This document shows positions 35,226 to 44,700 of a DNA stretch of 64,000 nt, piece after piece; the first letter of the stretch is position 1; each line of letters opens with the position of its first letter. Under the pieces are notes generated by a model. The model was given only the letters and a program-made list of their open reading frames with translations. It made no database searches and was not told the DNA's origin. Source of the DNA: Chrysaora quinquecirrha (Eukaryota > Cnidaria > Scyphozoa > Semaeostomeae > Pelagiidae); NCBI GenBank assembly GCA_014526335.1, contig JACTAT010000029.1, positions 3,728,105 to 3,792,104 on the forward strand. The letters run 5' to 3'. Position numbers and translations under genes: made by a program.

Positions 35226-36412
35226 TCTGTGAGGAACTCAACCTCTTCATCGAAACGACTTGGTGAACAAATTCTCCATGCTCTGGCTAGGAACCCTTTG
35301 AATACACCTTCAATTATTTTCGGATTTATGTTACTGTTTGGTTTAATTTGTACGTTTGTTATCGCATCTTTTCGGTATACACCAATATCATAATCGCCTT
35401 TTAAATTGTTTGTGAGTTTCATGTCAAGAAAAGCAAGGGATTTGTTATTATCTTCATTTTCGATTGTAAATTGAATTTTCTCATCTTGTGAATTTAATAT
35501 ATCCAGAAAACTAATGGCCGCTTCAGAGTTAAGAAAGCGAGCATGGTATCGTCAACATATCTTTTATAAGTGATTGGATTACTCTGGAAGCGGCCAGTTT
35601 TCTGGATATGACGAAGCGAAACAAAAATCGAACTTTTAACGAATGGATAAAACCGAATTAATTCAATAGAAGGCCGTTACGACGAATACGATGAACGCGA
35701 AACATCGATCGAACTTTTAATGAATTTGAAATGATGATGCTCCCGTTAATGGCGGAGTGAAATATTAGTTTCAAAAAATGAGGTTAGTTTGCCATTTTGA
35801 TGTCTATAGTATTATTCTTCAAAATTCATTACCTCAAAATTTTCGAGACCAATTAGCATATACCGTCGAAAGCAAAATAGATCATTAAATCAAAGGTCTT
35901 CCAACGTTTAATTGTAAGCACCGAATTCATCATGCTCCTGGAAGTAGACTTTGCATCATACCATTTCTAGTACTATTCTCAAGAGAACTGGCATTAACAG
36001 CTAACACACGCAAGAACAGTACAAACAAGAGCCTTGTCAATGTCTTGTTCCTTGCTCATGTTTAGGTCCACTGAACAATACAGGAATAAAAATAGATTTT
36101 GTACCAGTTGAAATTTGTTATATTAATTAAATGACATTCCGAGCATCTTATCAAGAACTTGAAGTTTTCAGTTAATGCATTTCCGAGTTTCTCATCGAGG
36201 TTTGATTGAGAAACAGAAGCATGAACTGACCGAGCAGTAGCAAACAATAGATATTAGATATTTTATCTTGTATGTAATTGTTTTTCTAGGACTTGCTTGG
36301 TTTGAAAGAAATGGACAAAGCAGGAAAACTGCACTTCTTGGCAGCTGATGGTGATCATTTGCGTTTCACGGAAGAATTCTTTGACGAGAAGATCCTTCCA
36401 TTCCTGAAATAG
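28871..36412 (+). CDS. PPT1: palmitoyl-protein thioesterase 1
   Basis: Lysosomal hydrolase that removes thioester-linked palmitate from cysteines of lipidated proteins during degradation. Ten exons in consistent phase: 28871-28964, 30123-30235, 30423-30550, 30839-30909, 31872-31959, 32085-32099, 32491-32580, 33266-33364, 33911-33982, 36290-36412. The product would be 297 residues (human ~306). It has a signal peptide ([17 protein letters not shown]), the family motif [18 protein letters not shown], the nucleophile Ser in [20 protein letters not shown], an Asp in VDPKESEWFG, and the catalytic His in DGDHLRF. I chose the ATG at 28871 because it opens the signal peptide. Exon 7 is one base short: after EEEYKR the frame must shift within AGAGAAAAGTG to recover [11 protein letters not shown], which then joins exon 8 in phase. 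Either a sequence error in an A run or a real disabling mutation. An alternative terminal exon lies at 34886. All introns carry repeats. Confidence 0.93.
29630..29810. repeat. foldback element in PPT1 intron 1
   Basis: AGTGTCTCCCAG at 29631 and CTGGGAGACACACT at 29796-29809 are inverted ends. The interior has its own smaller palindromes such as AAACTTTGTAGAGTGACAAAGTTT-like pairing. No coding capacity. Confidence 0.5.
31487..31820. mobile_element. long-arm foldback/MITE in PPT1 intron 4
   Basis: The two halves are imperfect reverse complements over about 150 bp each. Outer ends read AAATTTTTGAAATC and GATTTCGAAAAATTT. An inner arm contains GCGCTTGTGT on one side and ACACAAGCGC on the other. 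It ends about 50 bp before PPT1 exon 5. Confidence 0.75.
33490..33720 (+). mobile_element. tRNA-derived SINE, family A
   Basis: Carries a B box GGTTCGACCC at 33566-33575 downstream of an A-box-like region, then a body with GTAGCATCACAGCCAGGG. The same body occurs in reverse at 45405-45560 and 46515-46680. Lies in PPT1 intron 8. Confidence 0.65.
34886..34981 (+). CDS. PPT1: proximal alternative/truncated PPT1 terminal exon
   Basis: Preceded by a good acceptor (TCTTTTCTAG) and in the same phase as the distal exon. It codes the same residues from [13 protein letters not shown] to FTEE, then W, L and a stop where retroelement sequence begins, instead of [11 protein letters not shown]. The catalytic His in DGDHLRF is kept, so a transcript ending here would still encode all three catalytic residues but lack the last ~11 residues. 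Whether it is used cannot be told from sequence. Confidence 0.6.
   Translation, partial: DLLGLKEMDKAGKLHFLAADGDHLRFTEEWL
34973..35645 (-). mobile_element. Penelope-like retroelement fragment (reverse transcriptase)
   Basis: On the reverse strand, broken frames read, in order, [20 protein letters not shown], the reverse transcriptase motif YVDD (35548-35559), [24 protein letters not shown], then a downstream block [20 protein letters not shown] ending [10 protein letters not shown]. This order matches Penelope-like element reverse transcriptases. At least one frameshift lies just after YVDD, and a 31-A run (35193-35223 on the + strand) interrupts the frame. It is a dead fragment without its N-terminus or a GIY-YIG endonuclease. 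Its 3' edge abuts the duplicated PPT1 exon at ACGGAAGAAT. Confidence 0.8.
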
Positions 36413-36881
36413 ACTTGATTTTGAACAACCGAGGAACATCTATAATGACTTTTAATTTGTAATGATCTACGGATAATTATGTATATCGCTCAGAGATTTG
36501 CTTTGCTTGTCCTAGATGATTATCGGGTTATTATAGTCCACAGGAGTTAATTATTTGGAGTTAACAGATGGGTGAAATGAAGTTAACGTGTAATGAAACT
36601 ACAGAACGTGTTTACAGTGCCTAACTTGAAGCACGGTACCTCGACGCTGAGGCACTGATCCCCAGAGGCCCTGATTTAACTCAACACAATCTTCACATAC
36701 CCGGCTTGTTCTCCTGGTATCCAAGACGGCGATGAATTAGTACTTGGTGGCCCCTATCTGTATCCACCAAGCCACTGTGTATATCAAATGTTTATGGGTG
36801 TTTCTCATGGTACGGTACGAGTACACACGTTCTCTGGGATGATAATGGATTTTCTGTCATTATCATTCGTATTAATAGACG

Positions 36882-37090
36882 CTGCCGCAAAAGATGGCCG
36901 CCGTTTTTGCCTATTGTTTTCATTAAGGATTTTCGAAAGGAATTCTGGGAATAATTTCCTTAGTTACGTATTTTACATAGCTGCAAACGGTGAATTCGTA
37001 ACTAAGGAAATTATTCCCAGAGTTCCCTTCGAGAAACCTTAAGAAAAACAAGGGATTGACAAGAACGACCGCCATCTTTTGCAGAAACCT
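36882..37090. mobile_element. foldback element with ~90-bp arms
   Basis: GCAAAAGATGGCCGCCG (36886) pairs with CGACCGCCATCTTTTGC (about 37066-37082), and GGGAATAATTTCCTTAGTTA pairs with TAACTAAGGAAATTATTCCC. The spacer is ~25 bp. Typical non-autonomous foldback element. Confidence 0.8.
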
Positions 37091-37679
37091 CTATTCAGCA
37101 CATGACATTGTAGAATAATAAGGAACTTCCAAATGGGTTCTGTAATAATTGTGTAACCAGACTTTGATAAATGTACGGTGTTTTTAACGAATCACTCATA
37201 ATACTTGACATATATGAAAATGCACATGTTTAGAATTAGAATTTTCCATTGCCATAGAATAAGATAAAACGTGTTGAATTTTTTTAAGCCTTTAATTTCG
37301 ATCAATCATATATCTTGCATTAATACGTGTTTATCATTCGTTCAATATTTCTCTCATATAGCTAACACACAATACTGGTGGTCTTTCTATAAGTCCTTAT
37401 TGTGTAGTCTTACTTTAGTACAGATGCAGTTAAGTGAACATCCTCCCACAAATCATCTTCGTTTTCCCTTCCCTTTTCCTACAGTTCGAGGTCCTGTTTC
37501 TGGGCAAGAAGCGGAAAGTAAGTTAGTTGGTCGATCACAGTTGGAGGCGACCCCAATGCTCATCTTTCAATAGCTTCTTTCCTATGGGGTAGGGATGGAC
37601 GCCACTCATTCATGGTCTGAATCAAACTGCCTTCATTCTTTCCCTTTCGTGCAAAGCGCTAAGCAGAGAGGCAATGCGT

Positions 37680-37785
37680 ATAATTTAAACAGTCTTTTGT
37701 ACCACTGGGCCTGGGGTTGAACCAAAGATCTTGCGTTTCTTAGATGAGCAATCTACCACTTAGCCCTACGATGCCAACAGCAAAG
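37680..37785 (-). mobile_element. tRNA-derived SINE fragment
   Basis: On the reverse strand, TAAGTGGTAGATTGCTC (A-box region) and GGTTCAACCCC (B box) have tRNA-like spacing, but the acceptor stem does not pair well, so I call it a SINE or tRNA relic. Confidence 0.4.
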
Positions 37786-39120
37786 ATGCTCGTTTTGATT
37801 TGACCCACGTGACACCGGGCCACCCAAAACCCCAGATATGCGTTGATCGAGCCGTATAATTTTCAAGTTCGAGGTTCCACTTATATCTCCTTACAGGTTC
37901 TGTGTCTCGTTTCAACCCCATCAAGCTTCTGGGTTCCAATTAAACCCCATCAATTTTCGAGTTTCCACTCATACCCCTTCCATGTTCTCCGTCCCACTTT
38001 AACCCTTCTGCAGCTATTATGTATTAAAAGTCACCCAATCCAGTGGTCCGAAATACGATTTTCTTTCCCGAGATATAATTCTGAAAGTCAAGGTATGCTG
38101 TAGAGTCGAGTATTATTTCATAAAAAAGTTTATAGTTCATTCATATCTATTTTTCATTTCTTTTCGTGCAACCATCCTTTTAGTATGTTTTGATCATGAT
38201 TATCTATATTCATATATCTATAATTTTGCATTAGGTCAAAAAGAAATAACAAACAATGTTTTCATTGTAGGGAAAATTCAACAAAGTCAAATTTAATTGT
38301 ATTAAAAAAATGATTTGGTTTTGCTATTCTGTAGCGGTCAAAGACCGAAAGAAATGATTGTTTGAACAAGAAATTAAATTTCGCTTCTCGAATGTTACAT
38401 CAAGCCTGAAGAAAATATTATCGCATGAATGATGCATGTTGCCATGCCATAAATTTGCTGTTTTGTTTGATGACAATAACAACAAGTAAAACAGTTCAAA
38501 TTTTTTGTACCATGCATTATTCGTTCCGACGTTAGTGGGAAGCATTCTTTAATGTAGCTACGAATCGTTGAAGGACACGGAAAGGTTTGTTCACTACCGT
38601 GATTACTTCTTTAATAATTGGTAATAAAATCATACTCTCCCCTTTTTTATAAGGTACACATGGAAGTTCAACATTATACAAAATATTTCCCATAGTACTT
38701 TCCCTAAAAATCTATATTCATATTGAAAAGTTGGAGAACGAAGCAAATTTTAGTGAATTTGCTGTATAAACTACAGTAGTATTCAAACCCCATTAAAAGA
38801 CATTTCGCGTCGATGAACAGTGAGGAACTTTCAGCCTCATATTGTTAAAAATTATGGAACTCAAGCCACAACTCGGATCAAAAGTGTTCATTATAAGTGT
38901 ACGTTTATGAATGGTGCTATTCGTCTCATTATTTCAGTTACTGTACACATATCAATATTATCTATTTGTATAAATGCGTCGGCCGTAAAACAGAAAACGA
39001 AAATTGCAGCTGTCATTTCACTTTTGATGTTCAAATATTTCGATTCTACGTTCTTCATCGTATGTGTCGAAACGTCTCACAAAAATCGGCTACGCTGAGC
39101 GAGCACGGCGAGCACGAAGC

Positions 39121-39365
39121 ACCGCTTCGGTAGCCTGCGTTGCAGACTCAACTGGTGTTTACTTCCGGGAAAGTTGAGTTGAATTAAAATTTCAAAGTTT
39201 CTCTCCCAGTAGAGTCTGTGCATCCAAGCCAATATTCTATGCCACTGATGTCAGCATTCCACAATGAGCATTCAACTGGGAGAGAAACTTTGAAATTTTA
39301 ATTCAACTCAACTCTTCTGGAAGTAAACACCAGTTGAGTCTGCAACGGAGGCTACGCTTCGGTAA
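39121..39365. mobile_element. foldback element with ~85-bp near-perfect arms
   Basis: GCAGACTCAACTGGTGTTTA pairs with TAAACACCAGTTGAGTCTGC, and GAAACTTTGAAATTTTAATT pairs with AATTAAAATTTCAAAGTTTC. The spacer is about 70 bp. The arms differ at only a few positions, so the copy is young. Confidence 0.85.
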
Positions 39366-39436
39366 CTAATCTGAAGACCAAACTGCTACAAAATGATCGA
39401 CTATCAGCATTAACAGCATCAGTAGCATCCAGATCA

Positions 39437-39448
39437 TCTCATCATCAC

Positions 39449-39481
<33 letters not shown>

Positions 39482-39489
39482 TATTATCA
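39437..39489. repeat. ATC microsatellite
   Basis: Nearly pure CAT triplets, about 15 copies, followed by ATT triplets. Confidence 0.9.
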
Positions 39490-39844
39490 AATATGTGCAG
39501 TGGAGTGGTCAAGTAGAGGTCCTATTTTCCCTGGGTAGGAGGTTGGGCCTATTGTCTTTACTTAATGAACTATGCTCACTTTTGAGACGATGTCATAAAA
39601 CGTTTAATGTTGTTTGACTGTATTTGATTTAAGTATGCGATACATTCGCATTTTATGTACTGAGCATGGGAACTGACATTCTGAGGAAATCAAACTTCCC
39701 ATTGCAGGCAAATACTGATCAAATTCACGCGACAAAAACTCGAATAAAAGTCTCGCTGATGAATTTGAAAATTCAGTTAAAGAAACTGGAATACTAAGAT
39801 ATCGTCACGCGGCTCACAACATCATTGCAACTACACAAAGTATC

Positions 39845-41709
39845 ATGAATATGAAATATAGAAATATAATGATTATCTTCGTCTTGGTTGTTTTATATTG
39901 TGAATATTCTGCATCCCGGCCTAGCAAAAGTAAGTATTTAGTTGCTACTAAGCATTCAGTATCTATTACTTAATAAGAAAGTTTATTTACTACAGCCTTT
40001 AAATCTCTCAATCTATTTGAATTCCAGGTATATTTATTATAAATTCGCCTGTCGTTTCGTGAACATTGAACACAAAATCCTTTTACCATGAAATATAAAG
40101 TTGTAGTTCAGGGAAAGTTAGCAGCAATCAGTATCATCAAGTAATCTTTGTCAGTTTTTTGTACGCAGAAGGCAGTTCCATTAGAAAGCTATTCTATACT
40201 CTTTTGCCCCTTGCAATGCGGGGCATCCATTGGGCCTTAAGTCTTGCTATAGTATTGTTGTCCCATCAGTTTGGCCTTGTGCATCGTCTTGTCCTGAGAC
40301 TGCTACGTGTTCATGAAAAATGCATACATATATGTAATACTGAAGTGAAGAACGCACGAAATAGCCGAAACCCAAAGCCAAACGGGAGGAGAGCCTTGGA
40401 CGGTAGGACATGGAGAAATACTCCACGATGTCATTGAGCTTTCATGAACCCAAAACGTCGTTGGCGCTCTAATCATAAAAAAGAGTCCAGGATCGAGTTC
40501 CATTTAAATTGGTTTGTCACTTACGGAAACGTCTACCATGTTATTGTATTGTACGGTATCGTATGCGTATCTGAACTGAATATGATTACGGTAACCCAAA
40601 CGGCCAAACGGCCAAGTTCCCGTGCTAAAGATCTGTAACATTTCCAGCAATGAAATCCTTTTTTCTACAGCAACATCAATCTGTTTTTTTTTTCTAGACA
40701 TAGATGGAAGTACCAAAATTTCGAAGAGAGAATCGACTGCAATCAATAGCAAAAGTGCAATGGATAGAATAACTGAAATAAATCAAGGTATGAGATCTCC
40801 GTCTAGACTTATTACATTCGTCGTAGCCCACGCTCCTCCACACTACACCACCCCACTCAAACCACTCTGAGGAAACAGCTGTATGTTGTTGTAGTTGTTA
40901 GAAACTGTTTCCGAAAGAATGGGAGGAAGGTAATAAGTCTAATCTTCGTCCTCCGATCCGCCCTCCCCAGAGTTCATTTGGATACGTAACTGGTATTGAT
41001 CTTTGCGGCAGTGGCAGTATTACCAAACTTGGATTCCCAGATAGAATCCTGAAAACGGTCCCAGCATACCCCACCTAACCTATTATTCGAAAGGAGAAGG
41101 TTTAGTAAATTGCGGAGGTTCTGACTTTAAACAACTTTAAAATTAACTCCAAAGGATTTCGAATGTATGTTCAACTTCCCAAAACTTTTATGTGTCATCC
41201 AGTCCTGAAAGGTTTGAATTTCTAATCAAGCACGCCCGGTGCTTGACCACTCAGCAATTAAAACTAATAGCGATAGTTTCAGCTAAGAAAATAAGTGTAG
41301 TATCGTCTAGCTGTTTTATTTTTCAGCAAACGACTTGACCTATCTCTACGAAGGCGATATAAATCTTCTGGCAGACAGCAATACCCTTCAAAAAAGACTC
41401 AGCAAAGACAGTATAGAAGGTTTATCAATGACAGCATTGGCACAAGTAAAAAGAGATGCTATAAGGGCAAGAGAATCATTATGGAAATCACGAATTGTTC
41501 CCTATGAGATTTCTTCCGATCTTGGTAGGTAAAATTCGCGCAAGGACGAGATTCTAAAGAGTAATTTTTAAAACGAAAGCTAAAGAACCTCTCTATTCTC
41601 TAAGGTTCTCAGGTAGAGCAAATTTTCGGCATAAAAAATTTTGTGAGTTTTCAAAGATTTTTGTCATCATCATCATCATCATCAATCATCATCATCATCA
41701 TAAATCATC

Positions 41710-41741
<32 letters not shown>

Positions 41742-44700
41742 CAATTACCAACCTCATCTTTATCCTCATCACCATTTTATCATCATAATCATCATGATGC
41801 AAAAATGCCTTTCTTACCATTGTCCTAATTCCTTTGCCTCAAGTTAGTATGACCGGGTTTGGTGTGCAGGTGGCTGAGAGTGTACCTGGGACTTCTTAGG
41901 TTTGTCTAACTATGAAGATATGGGGAATTAACTTATGCCCAGAACTTTTGTGATTTCCTGTTGCTAAAACATGTGAAACCTTGGATTGGTTAGAAATATA
42001 TCTTCGATTCATTATTAGAAAACTACGCATACTCCATCAGAAAAGCGATGAATGAAATTGCTGAAAAGTCATGTATCAAATTTATTCAAAGAACAAATGA
42101 AGAAAACTGGATCCAGTTCGTGCGAAGAGCAGGGTAATGGTTTTTTTGTATTTTGTAAGCATTAACATTCGAACTAGATACGAAAGTTTCAAACTTAGAA
42201 TACACGGAAATATAAAGAGCAGCAGGTGGGCTATAGATAGGAGGGTTAATACAGAGCGGACTTAACAAAGAGAGCTCTTACTAGGGGACCTTAACAGAGA
42301 AGGGTCTACAGACAGGACCCTTAATATAGAGTGGGGGCTTAGCTTGATAGAAATAGGGTGTTGGTGGGGATTAAAGATGCAAGTACGCTCACTGCATAAT
42401 GTGCATACTTTTTTATATTCACAGATGCTGGTCGTCGGTAGGAATGTTATACGATAAATCAGGACCTCAAGAGATTTCCTTGGGTAGCGATTGTTTGGAA
42501 TACTCAACTATGATCCATGAAATACTACACTCTCTTGGTTTTTGGCATGAGCAAAGCAGGTCAGACAGGGACAAATATGTCGAGATATTTTGGGAGAACA
42601 TCGTTCCAGGTAAGAGCTCGTATTAGACATGTCTTTAATTAGTTTTCTTATCCGTCAGTCAGTCAGTCAGTCAGTCAGTCAGTCAGTCAGTCAGTCAGTC
42701 AGTCAGTCAGTCAGTCAGTCAGTCAGTCAGTCAGTCAGTCAGTCAGTCAGTCAGTCAGTCAGTCAGTCAGTCAGTCAGTCAGTCAGTCAGTCAGTCAGTC
42801 AGTCAGTCAGTCAGTCAGTCAGTCAGTCAGTCAGTCAGTCAGTCAGTCAGTCAGTCAGTCAGTCAGTCAGTCAGTCAGTCAGTCAGTCAGTCAGTCAGTC
42901 AGTCAGTCAGTCAGTCAGTCAGTCAGTCAGACTGTAATTTTTATTTTTCTTTTCCAGGGCAGGAATACAATTTCGAGAAACGTTCTCATGAAGAATCAGA
43001 TGTTCTTGGTGTAGAATATGATCTAGCCAGTGTCATGCATTATGGACCAATGTCATTCTCAAAGAACGGAAAGGCAACTCTCAAAGCGATACGGAAAACT
43101 GAGAGAGAAATAGGTTCTGCAGAGGGTCTAAGCGAGCTTGATGCTATTCAACTCAATGTTTTATATGACTGTAAAAGTAAGTTGTATGTAAGCAATTCTT
43201 TCTTTAACATCGCAAAGGATTTGAAAACTTTCCGGAACGTTGGTTCACCCTAACCAAGTAAAGGAACCTGAAATATTGTGCTTCCAAAGAGGGTATTAAG
43301 TAAAGAAGCAGCTCAGTGTATCACTTGAAATGTAAATCCTGACTCATGAAAAATGATCGCTTAAAACGCCAATGAAACCAGACAAAAACATAGCTAAGGG
43401 ATCGCTCGCCCTTAGAAATATTAGCATAATTGATAATCGTTTTTGCCTAAAATGTCTCGGCCGATACATACTGAGCTTCACGGCCAAAAGCAGAGGTCAC
43501 GTTTAACTTTGGTCACTCCATGCGATGAACACAAGAACTGCAGCGAGATTTTCTCCTTTGCAATGACTTTTGCAGGGACGTATGCCTAGGCGTTTTGCTC
43601 TTTACCAAGCTGTGACACTAATACTCAATATTCTATTTCGAGATGCCGAACTTAGTGACTGGAGTCAATGGAGTAGTTACAGTCCTTGCGATGAGAATTG
43701 CCTGAAATACCGTCAAAGGTTTTGCAGTAATGGAACGAATTGTGAGAATGCAAATGAATATGGAGTAGAAACAGAAAAAAAAGAATGTAAGAAAGATTCT
43801 ACAGAGTGCTACGGTAAGATTTGGAATTTAACTACGAAATCGTTAACAATACAATACCAGATATATACGTTTTCTGGAACGAAGGCGTCGTTTAGCTACA
43901 CAGAGAATGGTTCCGAGTGCAAAAATACCAAAAGGCAAAAGCAGGGCTAAGGTAGATTTCCTCTTCACGGTATTGACGGAATTTTCACAAGCATTGGGAG
44001 AAGATTTTTGAATTTTCCAAACATTACGCTTACCGATCCGCTTTCCGTTTTCGAAAGTTGATGTTAACCCCCCTTTAAATAAAAAGCAACTTTCCATACC
44101 GCTTACTGGTTACAATTAACTGTTTTCTGTCCATACCTTACAAGACTTTGCCTTTACGAGAATCGATCAAACACAGAGCCAAGAAAAGTATTCAACCTTC
44201 CTCAAGATAAAAGCACGCCTGAGTGTGGCATAAGATTTTTCTGTTCTCATTGACCTTCCGCCGGTCAATGACCGAGTGATTGTAACTTTTTCCTGAATCT
44301 GATCGAACAGTTCCGTATAGAGCTAGCTACTAGCCGTATGCTGTGCACTCCAGTTGTTCCAAGTGGAACCGTTCCACGACCTCTTTTTAAACGTAGCCAT
44401 AGCTTGTAGAAGAAGAGGCCTATAGGGCATGGCTGACTAGGAATCCTAGACCTGCCAATCCTGAAAATGACAAACTTCGCAGAAATTGAAAGATGTATGC
44501 CAGTCAAAAGCAAAAAAATAGAAATGGTATCAGAAGGGTCGAATTCGTTTCAAGTTGGTATTGAATTCACAATGGCGAGAGCAACGATGAAACTGAGAAT
44601 CTCTGTAAAGTCAACCAAATCTTCTGCCTATTTCTGTTGGTGAAAACATTCAGAAGGCCTTCCAAACCTAGTAAAATTGGTTGGGAATTCAGCACCAGTC

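Larger units (their letters stand above)
34433..36375 (+). repeat. ~540-bp direct duplication around the PPT1 terminal exon
   Basis: 34433-34972 and 35812-36375 are near-identical, starting at TTCTTCAAAATTCATTACC and running through intron sequence into the terminal exon. The second copy has a ~20-bp insertion near 36090. A Penelope-like fragment lies between them. Confidence 0.9.
36413..39844. other. intergenic, repeats only
   Basis: Between PPT1 and the astacin gene I find no coding exon. It holds two foldback elements, a tRNA-like SINE and an ATC microsatellite, listed separately. Frames of 60-100 codons here show no family similarity. Confidence 0.5.

Noticed and set aside
35162..35422. 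86-codon reverse-strand gene with a poly-Phe stretch
   Set aside because: Part of the Penelope-like reverse transcriptase fragment interrupted by a 31-A run.
42629..42937. 102-codon Ser/Val/Gln repeat protein
   Set aside because: Pure translation of the CAGT microsatellite inside an astacin intron.
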